From: Gemmobacter aquaticus
GTDB taxonomy: Bacteria > Pseudomonadota > Alphaproteobacteria > Rhodobacterales > Rhodobacteraceae
Length of the DNA: 64,000 nt
Reading direction: 5' to 3'
NCBI RefSeq assembly: GCF_007859075.1
Contig: NZ_VOAK01000001.1
Span: 33,627-97,626 of the forward strand
Below are positions 29,995 to 39,033 of the stretch, piece after piece. Both the position numbers and the translations under genes were made by a program. The notes beneath the pieces were generated by a model that was not told the origin of the DNA, ran no database searches, and saw only the letters and a program-made list of their open reading frames with translations. How positions within the stretch are numbered: position 1 is the first letter of the stretch; each line of letters begins with the position of its first letter.

Positions 29995-31721
29995 CCGCGC
30001 AGGGCATTCAGCAGGATGCGGGGCAGCTTGAACCAGCGGGGGCGGTGCTGAAAGCTGGTCAACAGCCTGCCGATGACATGCTGGCGGCGGTTGGTGACGA
30101 ACCATGGCGGACGCGGCAGGAAATCGGGCCGACCGTGGAGGATCGACCTCGGGAAAGGCCGCCAGGGGCCGGTGATGACCGTGCGCTCAGGCCGGTCAAA
30201 CATGACGCTGTTATGGGCAAAGCCGATGCCGCTGCCGACATCGTCGAGCCTGTGGCCGGGGAAGGCCCCCCAGGGGCAGGCCGCGATCAGGAAGGCGAGC
30301 CCGGTCCAGGCATTGATCGCAATCGCGCCATAGCGCAGGCCGCCCACCATCTCTTCGAACCGCCGCCTCCCGATCTGCTGGATTGTGTCGGGGTGGATCA
30401 GGATATTGGCGCCAAGGGTGCCGTGCAGCGCCTCGTTCGCATGGCGAATGGCGCGCAGCAGATAGTCGGCCGGATCGGTCCCGCCAATCTCGTGGGTAGA
30501 CAGAGCAGGGGCAAAGACCTCGGTCTGGGTGAACGAGGGATCCGATGACGCATCGACCGGGACAACCACACAGGCGGGTGCTGCGCCGCGATCAAACCGT
30601 TCTGCCTGTGTGCCGTGGGCTGCAAATCCTGACATGCGGGCTTCGGCGCCGGGGTAATAGGCCGGGCGCGGCGGCAGGGCGCGCATCACCTCGCGCACCT
30701 GTCCCATCAGCGCTTCCGTCAGCGACCAGTCCTTGGGCAGGATCAGCATCTGGCAAGCAATGCAGTTGAAGCCCGAGTTATGCAGCTTTTGCGTCGCGAT
30801 ATGCTCGGCCTGAAAGCGCAGATCTGCCGCAGTCCAAGGCCCCGGCACCACGATGGTCGGGCAGACCGCGCCCAGTTCAGAGGTGACGCGCTTTGTGATC
30901 CTCGGCGTACCTGCGGCCTTGTTCGCAATCCCCTCGGGCCCCGGCCCCCAGACGATGACATCATGTGTCGCCGCCGCGCCCGTGATGTGGATCTCGTCGA
31001 CAAGGGGGTGATTGCAGAGATAGCCTCCGACATCGCCGCCGCCCTTGACGATGCGCAGGGCATTCAGGCGGATCAGCGGACGCAGCGCAGCCTCGAGATA
31101 TTCGGTCAGGTAGTCGTTGACCGGGTTCATTTTCAGGATCACCACCTGATGCTCGTTGAAAAGCTTGTGGAACACATCAAGGGGCGCGATGGACGCGATA
31201 TTGCCCGCGCCCAGAACCAGCGCAACCTTGCCGCGCCTCCCGTCTGCGGGGGTGTCATAGGCCGTGGCAGTGTGGTCGGGCAGAGTATCGACGGTGATGC
31301 CCGGCTCCATCCAGACCTCGGCTGTAACACCGGAAAAGAGCACACGTTCGCGCAGATCCTGCGGCAGCACGCGCACCGCCAGCTGGCCCGTTGCCGTCTG
31401 CCGCTTTCTGAGTGGGGTGAGGAAGGCCTTTCCGGGCATGGCAGACAGGGTGCGGATCAGCGCATCGCAGGCCGTGAGCAGCGCATAGGGCCCCGAGGTC
31501 CATTCCTCGCCCAGATAACGCGAGCCGGCGGGAAGCCCCTTGTGCCGTCCGGCGGTGTCCACCCAGCCTTCGGCCACCTGCATGACGTGGTCGCGGATCT
31601 CGCGCAGCACGGCGATGCGGGCGGCATCCGGCGATTGGGCCCAGTCATCCTTCGCCCCCGCCAGATCCGCCAAGGCAGATTCGAGCGCGGCAATTTCGGG
31701 AATGGGGGCATGCGTGTTCAT
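29991..31721 (-). CDS. Atypical aldehyde dehydrogenase family protein
   Basis: A 576-residue ALDH-superfamily protein, longer than the usual 480-510. The NAD-binding block LVLGAGNIASIAPLDVFHKLF, the glutamate motif TSELGAVCP and the catalytic cysteine C320 in SGFNCIACQ are visible; the common GQ-C context is replaced by GFNC. The C-terminal region of about 60 residues (DRPERTVITGPWRPFP onward) is Arg/Pro-rich and beyond the normal fold. It overlaps the upstream GMC oxidoreductase and downstream tetR by 4 bp each. It probably oxidizes an aldehyde formed by the GMC enzyme; substrate unknown. It is not a close match to betaine aldehyde dehydrogenase. Confidence 0.82.
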   Translation of the reverse strand: MNTHAPIPEIAALESALADLAGAKDDWAQSPDAARIAVLREIRDHVMQVAEGWVDTAGRHKGLPAGSRYLGEEWTSGPYALLTACDALIRTLSAMPGKAFLTPLRKRQTATGQLAVRVLPQDLRERVLFSGVTAEVWMEPGITVDTLPDHTATAYDTPADGRRGKVALVLGAGNIASIAPLDVFHKLFNEHQVVILKMNPVNDYLTEYLEAALRPLIRLNALRIVKGGGDVGGYLCNHPLVDEIHITGAAATHDVIVWGPGPEGIANKAAGTPRITKRVTSELGAVCPTIVVPGPWTAADLRFQAEHIATQKLHNSGFNCIACQMLILPKDWSLTEALMGQVREVMRALPPRPAYYPGAEARMSGFAAHGTQAERFDRGAAPACVVVPVDASSDPSFTQTEVFAPALSTHEIGGTDPADYLLRAIRHANEALHGTLGANILIHPDTIQQIGRRRFEEMVGGLRYGAIAINAWTGLAFLIAACPWGAFPGHRLDDVGSGIGFAHNSVMFDRPERTVITGPWRPFPRSILHGRPDFLPRPPWFVTNRRQHVIGRLLTSFQHRPRWFKLPRILLNALRG

Positions 31722-33355
31722 CGGGCGGTCTTTCCGGTCTCTTGGCGGATCATGTCGGCCGCACGTTCGGCGATCATGATCGTCGGGGCATTGGTGTTTC
31801 CGCTGATCAGCGTCGGCATGATCGAGGCATCGACAACGCGAAGCCCCGCCACACCGCGCACCCGCAGCGCAGGGTCAACAACCGACCTGTCATCCACGCC
31901 CATCCGGCAGGTTCCGACCGGGTGGTAGATTGTGTCGGCGCGGGCGCGGATGTGATCTTCCCATTCCGCGTCGGACATGCCGGCGTGCCGGCCAAACAGG
32001 TCCTTGTGGCGATACCGCGCCATGGCGGGGGCCGAAAGGATGTCTTGCGCCATTCGGGCGCCCTTGATCGTCGTCGCAAGATCCTGCGGGTCTGACAGGT
32101 AGCGCGGGTCGATGCCGGGGGCGGCCAGCGGATCTGCGCTTTGCAGGAAGACCTCGCCCCGGCTATGGGGGCGTAGCGCGCAGACATGCAGGCTGTAGCC
32201 ATAGCCGGGATGTAGCTTGCGCGCATGGTCGTCGACGATGCCGATGACGAAATGCATCTGGATGTCAGGGCGGTCAAGCGCCGGGTCGGTTTTCAGAAAG
32301 GCCGCACCCTCGGCAAAGGGCGTGGCGATCATCCCGGTGCCGTCGTGGCGCCAGCGGCGGATGTGGCCCAGGATGCGCCGCGCGGCGGCAAACCCGATCC
32401 CGAAGGTGTCGGTGTCGCGCGTCTTGCAGGCCAGAATGACATCCAGATGGTCCTGCAGGTTCTGGCCAACGTCGGGAAGGTCGTGGACCACCGCCAGCCC
32501 ATGGCGCCGGATTTCGGCGGCTGGCCCGATCCCCGAGAGCATCAGAAGCTGGGGTGAGACGAGAGCCCCGGCTGCCAGTATGACCTCACGCCGCGCGGTG
32601 ACGCGACGATCCGCCCCCTTGTGGCGATAGGCCACGCCGGTCGCGCGGCGTCCCTCCATCACAATGCCTGTGGCATGTGCGCCGGTGATGACCCGCAGAT
32701 TGGACCGCCCGCTCATGACCGGCAGCAAATAGCCTGCGGCAGCCGAGCAGCGTTCGCCATTGCGCGCCGCATCGTGGAACTGCGTGACCTGATAGAGGCC
32801 TGCGCCTTCATGCTCGCCTGTGTTGAAATCCAGCCGTTCGGGGTGGCCGCATTCGGTGGCTGCCTGCACGAAGGCCCGGCTGATCGGTCGCGGAGACTTC
32901 TGGTCAGACACATGCAGCGGACCATCCGCGCCATGATGGGCGTCGGCGCCATTCGCGTTGTTTTCAGACTTGCGGAACCAGGGCAGGCATTCGTCCCAGG
33001 ACCATCCGGTGCAGCCTAGCGCCGCCCAATGATCATAGTCCGCGCGGTGGCCGCGGATGTAGAGCATCGCATTGATCGCGCTTGAACCGCCAAGCGCCCG
33101 GCCACGCGGCTGGTAGCCCCGCCTGCCATTCAGGCCGGGTTGCGGCGTCGTGTGATAGGCCCAGTTGGAGATCCGGCCGTAGCCCGGCAGCATCCCCACC
33201 GCGCCCGCCGGCGCGCGGATCAGGATGTGATCCCCGCGTCCCCCGGCCTCAAGCAGACAGACGCGGCAGGCTGGGTCCTCGCTGAGGCGTGCGGCCAGCG
33301 TTGCCCCGGCCGAACCGCCGCCGACGATGACAAAGTCGAAATCCTGCGCGTCCAT
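31718..33355 (-). CDS. GMC-family FAD alcohol dehydrogenase (AlkJ-like)
   Basis: A 545-residue GMC oxidoreductase. The FAD-binding GGGSAGATLAARL near residues 10-22, the GMC signature RGRALGGSSAINAMLYIRGH, and the C-terminal HPVGTCRMG and NTNAPTIMIAE blocks are present. The sequence pattern (NLNGRRGYQPRG, YQVTQ, LLMLSGIGPAAEI) is closer to the alkanol dehydrogenase AlkJ than to choline dehydrogenase. The ATG at 33355 has GAAGAGG upstream; 24 extra residues of the longer frame are rejected. First gene of a GMC-ALDH-TetR operon. Confidence 0.88.
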   Translation of the reverse strand: MDAQDFDFVIVGGGSAGATLAARLSEDPACRVCLLEAGGRGDHILIRAPAGAVGMLPGYGRISNWAYHTTPQPGLNGRRGYQPRGRALGGSSAINAMLYIRGHRADYDHWAALGCTGWSWDECLPWFRKSENNANGADAHHGADGPLHVSDQKSPRPISRAFVQAATECGHPERLDFNTGEHEGAGLYQVTQFHDAARNGERCSAAAGYLLPVMSGRSNLRVITGAHATGIVMEGRRATGVAYRHKGADRRVTARREVILAAGALVSPQLLMLSGIGPAAEIRRHGLAVVHDLPDVGQNLQDHLDVILACKTRDTDTFGIGFAAARRILGHIRRWRHDGTGMIATPFAEGAAFLKTDPALDRPDIQMHFVIGIVDDHARKLHPGYGYSLHVCALRPHSRGEVFLQSADPLAAPGIDPRYLSDPQDLATTIKGARMAQDILSAPAMARYRHKDLFGRHAGMSDAEWEDHIRARADTIYHPVGTCRMGVDDRSVVDPALRVRGVAGLRVVDASIMPTLISGNTNAPTIMIAERAADMIRQETGKTAR

Positions 33356-33420
33356 GCCGCGTGCCTCTTCCCCCTCCGGCGCGCCTTGGCACCATCCGAG
33401 CGCGAGCACAGCACTTACGC

Positions 33421-33434
33421 TGAACAACTGTCCA
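33421..33434. promoter_or_regulatory. Imperfect dyad upstream of the GMC operon, candidate TetR operator
   Basis: TGAACA-AC-TGTCCA, a dyad with one mismatched position in each six-base half, 65 bp upstream of the GMC start. The half-site type TGNACA resembles known TetR-family operators. No other copy was noticed near this operon. Confidence 0.35.
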
Positions 33435-33479
33435 GAATTTTATTGCAGGCAAGTCTTGTGACGTTGCGGCGGATGAAAT

Positions 33480-33500
33480 GGGCGGACCAATGGCCCGCCC
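33480..33500 (-). terminator. Terminator after betC
   Basis: A GGGCGG/CCGCCC stem with loop ACCAATGGC, seven bases past the betC stop; on the minus strand it is followed by ATTTC. Weak-to-moderate intrinsic terminator of choX-betC. Confidence 0.55.
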
Positions 33501-33506
33501 GGTGGA

Positions 33507-35021
33507 TCATTCGCCGCGTGGATAGCGCTGGTTTTCCTCCAGCACATTCAGGTCCATGTGATTGCGCATGTAGCGCTCGGACGCGCGCTGCAGCGGTTGA
33601 TAGTCCCAAGGGAAGTAGGCGCCATTGCGCAGCGCGTCATAGACAGCCCATCGCCGTGCCTGGCTTTCGCGCACATCGGCATCAAATGCAGCCAGATCCC
33701 AACGTGCCATCGCCTGCGCGGCCAGCCGTTCAAGCGTCGCGGCATGTTCGGGGTCGGCGGCGAGGTTCACCAGCTCATGCGGGTCAGTCTCCAGGTCGTA
33801 GAGCATCGGCGGGTCGACCGCGCACAGCATCAGCTTCCAGCGGCCATCCCGCAGGCACACGGTTGGCGCCACTGTTGACTCTGCCGCATACTCCATCGGG
33901 ACCGGTGCGCGGTCAGCACCTTTGGCCACTGGCGTCAGATCGACGCCGTCCGTCCAGCGCGAGAGGGTGGAGATGTCGATGCCCGCCAGCGCCGCCAGGG
34001 TGGGCGCCACATCAAGGGTGGAAACCGGTGTGTCGATCCGCCCCGGCGCCCATCCGGGTGCCGCGATCATCAACGGAACGCGGGCCGAGCCTTCAAAGAA
34101 GTTCATCTTGAACCACAGGCCCCGCTCCCCAAGCATGTCGCCGTGGTCCGAGACAAAGAGGATCGCGGTGTTGTCGGCCATCCGGCCCCGCTCCAGCACA
34201 TCAAGGATATCGCCGATCTTCTCATCGATGTAACTGATCGAGGCGAAGTAGCCCTGCCGGGCGCGGCGCACCTGTTCGGGTGTGATGTCAAAGGCGCGGA
34301 AGTCACAGGATTCCAGAATCCGGCGTGATTGCGGGTCGTGGTCCTCGAAGGCGAGGGGGGGGACCTCGGGCTCAAGCGCGGGGCTTTCCTCATAAAGGTC
34401 CCAGAACCGGCGGCGCGCGACATAGGGATCATGCGGATGGGTGAAGGAGACGGTCAGGCACCATGGCCGCCCGTCCTGCCTGCGCGACAGGTCATAGAGC
34501 TTGCGGGTCGCGTGATAGGCAACCTCATCGTCATATTCCATCTGGTTGGTGATCTCGGCGACTCCCGCCCCGGTGACCGAACCAAGATTGTGATACCACC
34601 AGTCGATCCGCTCGCCTGGCTTGGTGTAATCAGGGGTCCAGCCAAAATCCGCCGGATAGATGTCGGTCGTCAGGCGCTCCTCAAAGCCGTGCAGCTGATC
34701 GGGGCCGACGAAATGCATCTTCCCGGCAAGCGTGGTCGCATACCCCGCGCGGCGCAGGTGATGGGCGAATGTCGGAATGTCCGATGCGAATTCGGCCGCG
34801 TTGTCATAGACACGGGTCCGGCTTGGCAACTGGCCGGACATGAACGAGGCACGCGCAGGCGCACAGAGCGGGCTCGCGGTATAGGTATTGGCAAAGCGCA
34901 CCGATTGCCGTGCCAGCCGTTTCAGATTCGGTGTGTGCAGGAAAGGGGCCGGACCATCAGGGAACAGTGTCCCATTGGCCTGATCCACCATGATGACGAG
35001 GATATTGGGGCGGTTGTCCAT
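33507..35021 (-). CDS. betC: Choline-sulfatase BetC
   Basis: A 504-residue type I sulfatase that hydrolyses choline-O-sulfate to choline and sulfate. The formylglycine motif C-x-P-x-R is CAPAR with Cys53. Metal ligands are in NILVIMVDQ at the N-terminus and VSDHGDMLGERGLW. The C-terminal region (RWAVYDALRNGAYFPWDYQP, RYMRNHMDLN) is diagnostic for choline-sulfatases. It follows choX by 17 bp and shares its promoter. No betB/betA/betI of canonical type is adjacent. Confidence 0.94.
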   Translation of the reverse strand: MDNRPNILVIMVDQANGTLFPDGPAPFLHTPNLKRLARQSVRFANTYTASPLCAPARASFMSGQLPSRTRVYDNAAEFASDIPTFAHHLRRAGYATTLAGKMHFVGPDQLHGFEERLTTDIYPADFGWTPDYTKPGERIDWWYHNLGSVTGAGVAEITNQMEYDDEVAYHATRKLYDLSRRQDGRPWCLTVSFTHPHDPYVARRRFWDLYEESPALEPEVPPLAFEDHDPQSRRILESCDFRAFDITPEQVRRARQGYFASISYIDEKIGDILDVLERGRMADNTAILFVSDHGDMLGERGLWFKMNFFEGSARVPLMIAAPGWAPGRIDTPVSTLDVAPTLAALAGIDISTLSRWTDGVDLTPVAKGADRAPVPMEYAAESTVAPTVCLRDGRWKLMLCAVDPPMLYDLETDPHELVNLAADPEHAATLERLAAQAMARWDLAAFDADVRESQARRWAVYDALRNGAYFPWDYQPLQRASERYMRNHMDLNVLEENQRYPRGE

Positions 35022-35038
35022 GGTCCGGCCTGTCGTCT

Positions 35039-35983
35039 TCAGAGTCCGAGCGCGGCCTTTACCGCCGCCTCGCCGGGCTGTCCGTCCAGCGTGGTCACGC
35101 CATCAAGCCAAGGTCCCAGCACTTCGGGATGGGCCTTGATCCAGGCGGTCGCGGCCTCACGTGAGTCGGTTCCGCCGAGGATGGCGCCCATCAGCTCGTT
35201 TTCCATGTCGACCTCAAACACGAGGTTGGTGAAGAGCTTGGCGGCATTCGGGCAAGCGGCGGGCCAGCCCTTGCGGGCAAGGGTGTGCACCTGCGCCCCA
35301 CCGAAGTCAGGCCCGAAATAGGCGTCCCCGCCAGACAGGTAGGTCAGGTCGAAGTTCGTGTTCATCGGATGGGGCGCCCAGGCCAGGAACACGATACCCT
35401 TGCCGTCCTTCACCGCGCGTTCCACCTGCGCGAGCATCGCCTGCTCGCCCGATTCCACCAGCGTCCAGTCCTTCAGCCCGAAGTCGTTGCTGTCGATCAT
35501 CTTCTGGATGCTGGCATTCGCGGGGGCACCGGATTCGATGCCGTAGATCGTCTGATCGAACGCTTCGGCGTTCGCGGCGAGGTCGGCGAAGTCCTTCACG
35601 CCCGTGGCAGCCGTCGCCGTGGGTACGGCCAGCGTGAACTTGGCCCCGGTCAGGTTCTGCACCAGATGCTCGATGGCATCAGCCTTGGTCAGGTCATCGA
35701 TGAAGTGCTGTTGGGCGGGCATCCAGTTGCCCAGAAAGACATCGATCTCGCCGTTCTTCATCGACTCATAGCCGATCGGGACCGAAAGCGTCTTGACGTC
35801 AGGCGCATAGCCGAGGGCCGAGGCCACGACCGAGGCCACACCATTGGTCGCGGTGATGTCGGTCCAGCCGGGATCTGAAAGCCGGATAGCCGCGCAGGAG
35901 GCGTCATCGGCACGGGCAGTCGCGGTTGCAGAGAGGAGAAGTGCCACGGAAAGCCCCGTGCGCAATGCAAATGAAGTGGTCAT
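35039..35983 (-). CDS. choX: Choline-binding periplasmic protein of an ABC transporter (ChoX-like)
   Basis: A 314-residue solute-binding protein of the OpuAC/ProX fold. The signal peptide covers about residues 1-25 (ending ATARA). Binding-type blocks include GYESMKNGEIDVFLGNWMP and GIVFLAWAPHPMNTNFDL, with Trp and Asp residues suited to a quaternary ammonium. Adjacent to betC, so choline or choline-O-sulfate is the likely ligand. No permease or ATPase gene is present here, so they must lie elsewhere. Confidence 0.88.
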   Translation of the reverse strand: MTTSFALRTGLSVALLLSATATARADDASCAAIRLSDPGWTDITATNGVASVVASALGYAPDVKTLSVPIGYESMKNGEIDVFLGNWMPAQQHFIDDLTKADAIEHLVQNLTGAKFTLAVPTATAATGVKDFADLAANAEAFDQTIYGIESGAPANASIQKMIDSNDFGLKDWTLVESGEQAMLAQVERAVKDGKGIVFLAWAPHPMNTNFDLTYLSGGDAYFGPDFGGAQVHTLARKGWPAACPNAAKLFTNLVFEVDMENELMGAILGGTDSREAATAWIKAHPEVLGPWLDGVTTLDGQPGEAAVKAALGL

Positions 35984-36055
35984 GCGGGTTCCCTGTTTGA
36001 TATTTTATTCCCTTATGAGAAATGAGACATGTTGTCCTGAGTAGCCTGATTGTGT

Positions 36056-36070
36056 TTATGTTTGTCATAA
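36056..36070. promoter_or_regulatory. LysR-type operator candidate between choX and the regulator gene
   Basis: TTATG-TTTGT-CATAA, a perfect dyad with a T-N11-A core, in the 103-bp divergent region, 16 bp upstream of the regulator start. Further TTATG half-sites occur at 36013, 36078 and 36084. This fits autoregulation and control of choX-betC. Confidence 0.55.
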
Positions 36071-36086
36071 AGAGGGTTTATGCCTT

Positions 36087-36980
36087 ATGCGGCCGGTTGA
36101 CCTGGGATGGATCAGGGTGTTTGTGGAGGTCGGACGGCTGGGCAACCTGTCGGAGGCGGCTGCGCGCCTGAACATTACCCAACCCGCCGTCAGCTATCAG
36201 ATCCGCCGCGCCGAGGCAGAGTTCGGCTGCACCCTGCTACGCCGCCGAAGCCGCGGGGTGGACCTGACGCCGGAGGGGCGTGCCTTGCATGACATCCTGT
36301 CCCGCAGCGTCATGCAGGTGGACGATCTGGCCGCGGCCCTGCGGTCCGCACCAGCGCGCCGGGGACTGCAGCTTTATACCGACTACGCCTTTTCAAGCCT
36401 GTGGCTGATGCCACGTCTGCACCATTTTCGCGCGGCCTTTCCGGGGATCGAGTTGCAGATCGTGGCGGTTCAGCACGTCGACGCAAAGGCGCTTGGCGAG
36501 GGCGAGATGGCCGTGGTCTTTGGTGCCCGCAGTGATCTGGGGCCTGACGCGGTGCAATTGATGCCCGAGGTTGTCGTGCCCGTCTGCGCGCCCGCGTTGC
36601 GCGATGGACGGGCGGAGGGGGTATTGTCTGACGCGCCGTTGGTGCATCTGGATGCCCTGCAGCAATCGGTCTGGTTTGACTGGGCGAGCTATCTTCGCGC
36701 GCACCGCCCGGACCGCGAACTGGCTCGTGCCAAAGGCGAAATGCGGTTCAACACCTACTCGCTGGTGATCGAGGCTGCGCTTGCGGGGCAGGGGGTGGCA
36801 CTCGGCTGGCGCGGGCTTGTCGACCGGTTGCTGGTCGGTGGGCAGTTGGTTGAAGCCGGGCCGGAACTTGCAATGCCGGACCGCGGATACTTCCTCGTAT
36901 CGCGCATGCCGCGCGATGCAGGGGCCGAGGCGCTCTGGCAGTGGCTGCTCGCCGAGGCAGAGGTTCCACCATGTGGCTGA
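36087..36980 (+). CDS. LysR-family regulator of choline sulfate utilisation
   Basis: A 297-residue LysR regulator with the N-terminal helix-turn-helix NLSEAAARLNITQPAVSYQIRRAEAEFG and a C-terminal effector domain. The start MRPVDLGWIRVFVEVGRLGNLS resembles regulators of choline sulfate genes. It is divergent from choX-betC and separated by 103 bp, the classic arrangement of a LysR activator and its target. Effector likely choline or choline sulfate, by inference. Confidence 0.88.
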   Translation: MRPVDLGWIRVFVEVGRLGNLSEAAARLNITQPAVSYQIRRAEAEFGCTLLRRRSRGVDLTPEGRALHDILSRSVMQVDDLAAALRSAPARRGLQLYTDYAFSSLWLMPRLHHFRAAFPGIELQIVAVQHVDAKALGEGEMAVVFGARSDLGPDAVQLMPEVVVPVCAPALRDGRAEGVLSDAPLVHLDALQQSVWFDWASYLRAHRPDRELARAKGEMRFNTYSLVIEAALAGQGVALGWRGLVDRLLVGGQLVEAGPELAMPDRGYFLVSRMPRDAGAEALWQWLLAEAEVPPCG

Positions 36981-36982
36981 TG

Positions 36983-37010
36983 CCCCCGCGCCGCCGGTAG
37001 GACGCGGGGG
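36983..37010. terminator. Bidirectional terminator between lysR and patB-like genes
   Basis: CCCCCGCG/CGCGGGGG, a perfect 8-bp stem with a 12-nt loop in the 42-bp gap between convergent genes, followed by AAAG on the plus strand. Confidence 0.65.
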
Positions 37011-37022
37011 AAAGTCAGGGCG

Positions 37023-38219
37023 TTACTGCAGATCGCCAAAGGCCAGCCGCAGCCGCTCGACGGCCTGCTCGACGCGGGCGCGGGGCGTGGCGAGGTTGAA
37101 GCGCAGGAAGCTCTCGCCGCCAAGGCCAAAGGTGGCGCCGTGGTTGGCGGCGATGCGTGCGCCCTTCTGCACCCGCCCGATAAACTCGGCCGTGGTCATG
37201 CCGGTGCCTGCGAAATCGACCCAGGCGAGGTAGGTCGCCTCAAGCGGCATGGAGCGCAATCCGGGGATCGCGTTGACACCTTCGTCAAAGAGCCGCCGAT
37301 TGCCGTCGAGGTAGCTGGTCAGGGCATCGACCCAGGCCGCGCCTTCGGGGCTATAGGCTGCGGTCGCCATGAACAAGCCGAACGAGTTGGCCGAGATCCC
37401 AAGCGCATTCATCCGCGCGGCAAAGCGTTCACGCAGCTTCGGGTCGGGGATGATCACGTTACCCGAATGGGCTCCGGCGATGTTGAAGGTCTTGGTGGTT
37501 GCCGTCATCACCACCAGCCGGTCCTGAATATCGGGCGCGGCCAGCGGCATGGGGATGTGCTTCTGGCCCGGAAAGACCAGATCGTGATGGATCTCGTCCG
37601 AGACGAGGATCAGGTCATTCTTCACGCAAAAGTCCGCAACGGCGCGCAGCTCGGCTTGCGACCAGACCCGGCCACCGGGATTGTGCGGCGAGCACAGGAT
37701 CATCATCCGCGTCTTTGGTGTGATCCGTGCCTGCCAGTCGGCGGCATCAAAGGTATAACGGCCGTCGGTCACGTCGAGCGGGCATTCGACAACGTCACGC
37801 CCTGCGCCGCGGATCACGCGGGCAAAAGCATGATAGACCGGGGTCATCAGCAGGACGCCATCACCGGGCTGAGTAAAGGCATCGACACAGATCGCTGTGC
37901 CATTGACCAAACCATGCGTGGTAAAAATCGCCTCGGTCGGCACCGTCCAGCCATGGCGGGTTTTCATCCACCAGTGGATCGCGGCCAGATATTCGGCGTC
38001 ATCCCCATAGTAGCCATAGATGCCGTGGGCTGCCATCTTCTCGATTGCACGCTGCACGCAGTTCGGCGGGCGGAAGTCCATGTCGGCCACCCACATCGCG
38101 ATGCCATCCTCGGCGGAAACGCCATAGAGGCGTTCCATCGTGTCCCATTTCGAGGAATGGGTTCCGACGCGGTTGATGGATTCGTCGAAATCCGGCGCAG
38201 GAAAGCCTTGTTTGGTCAT
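37023..38219 (-). CDS. PatB/MalY-family PLP-dependent enzyme (cystathionine beta-lyase-like)
   Basis: A 398-residue fold-type I PLP enzyme. MWVADMDFRPPNCVQ near the N-terminus, SPHNPGGRVW, LVSDEIHHDL and the PLP lysine in TATTKTFNIAGAHSGN identify the MalY/PatB C-S lyase group. It probably cleaves cystathionine or a related thioether; aminotransferase activity is an alternative. The ATG at 38219 has AAGAGGA upstream. Confidence 0.85.
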   Translation of the reverse strand: MTKQGFPAPDFDESINRVGTHSSKWDTMERLYGVSAEDGIAMWVADMDFRPPNCVQRAIEKMAAHGIYGYYGDDAEYLAAIHWWMKTRHGWTVPTEAIFTTHGLVNGTAICVDAFTQPGDGVLLMTPVYHAFARVIRGAGRDVVECPLDVTDGRYTFDAADWQARITPKTRMMILCSPHNPGGRVWSQAELRAVADFCVKNDLILVSDEIHHDLVFPGQKHIPMPLAAPDIQDRLVVMTATTKTFNIAGAHSGNVIIPDPKLRERFAARMNALGISANSFGLFMATAAYSPEGAAWVDALTSYLDGNRRLFDEGVNAIPGLRSMPLEATYLAWVDFAGTGMTTAEFIGRVQKGARIAANHGATFGLGGESFLRFNLATPRARVEQAVERLRLAFGDLQ

Positions 38220-38514
38220 GTCGTCCTCTTTGTGTCGCACGCAGCCTAGCGCGGCCAAACCGGGGCGCAAGGCATATGCGGCAGTGTAGCTTTGATGGGA
38301 TCTGCGGGAAATAATTGCGATGAATTGGGGATAAGTTCGCGGACATGTGTGACTTTACGAGATTTTGTAATTCAATCTCTGCCATTGCGGGGAGTTTATC
38401 CTGGTCTATGCCGCCCTCATTGTTCAGCTCAGGGAATCTGTCCCATTCGTCTCCCGCGCCAACCTCGATGCGCGCAGCATTGCGTGGCGCGGGTCAAGCG
38501 CGTAAATCAGGGCC
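38220..38514. other. Intergenic region between patB-like gene and def
   Basis: 295 bp between divergent genes. It is less GC-rich than its surroundings in the middle (38290-38400) and should carry both promoters. I see no tRNA, repeat or convincing ORF. Confidence 0.5.
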
Positions 38515-39033
38515 ATGAAGCGTTCTATCCTGATCCATCCCGACCCGCGTCTCAGAAAGCCCTGCGAGCCTGTGGCGGACATCACGCCCGATATCGTGGC
38601 CTTGGCCGACGACATGCTGGAAACCATGTATGACGCGCCCGGCGTGGGTCTTGCCGCGCCGCAGATCGGCGTGATGCGCCGTATCATCGTTCTGGACTGC
38701 GCCAAGGACCCGGAACCGCATCGTCCGCTGGTCATGCTGAACCCCGAGATCACCTGGGCATCCGAGGACCTGTCGACCTATGAGGAAGGCTGCCTCTCGA
38801 TCCCCGAGCAATATGCCGAAGTGGATCGTCCGGCGGAAGTGCGCGTGCGCTGGCTGGCGCTGGACGGCAGCACGCAGGAAGAACAGTTCGCGGGCCTTTG
38901 GGCGACCTGCGTTCAGCACGAGATTGACCACCTGAACGGCAAGCTGTTCATCGACTTTCTGGGTCCGCTCAAGCGTCAGATGATCACCCGCAAGATGGAA
39001 AAGCTGAAGCGCGAACGCGCGCGGCAGGCTTGA
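38515..39033 (+). CDS. def: Peptide deformylase
   Basis: A 172-residue Fe/Zn enzyme removing the N-formyl group from nascent proteins. All three motifs are intact: GVGLAAPQIG, EEGCLS with the metal Cys, and HEIDHL with two His ligands and the catalytic Glu. It is followed without a gap by a degenerate paralog and then fmt. Confidence 0.95.
   Translation: MKRSILIHPDPRLRKPCEPVADITPDIVALADDMLETMYDAPGVGLAAPQIGVMRRIIVLDCAKDPEPHRPLVMLNPEITWASEDLSTYEEGCLSIPEQYAEVDRPAEVRVRWLALDGSTQEEQFAGLWATCVQHEIDHLNGKLFIDFLGPLKRQMITRKMEKLKRERARQA

Noticed and set aside
29380..33355. Operon as betI-betB-betA (choline to betaine)
   Set aside because: The GMC enzyme matches the AlkJ pattern better than choline dehydrogenase and the ALDH lacks typical BetB context, although betC lies next door.
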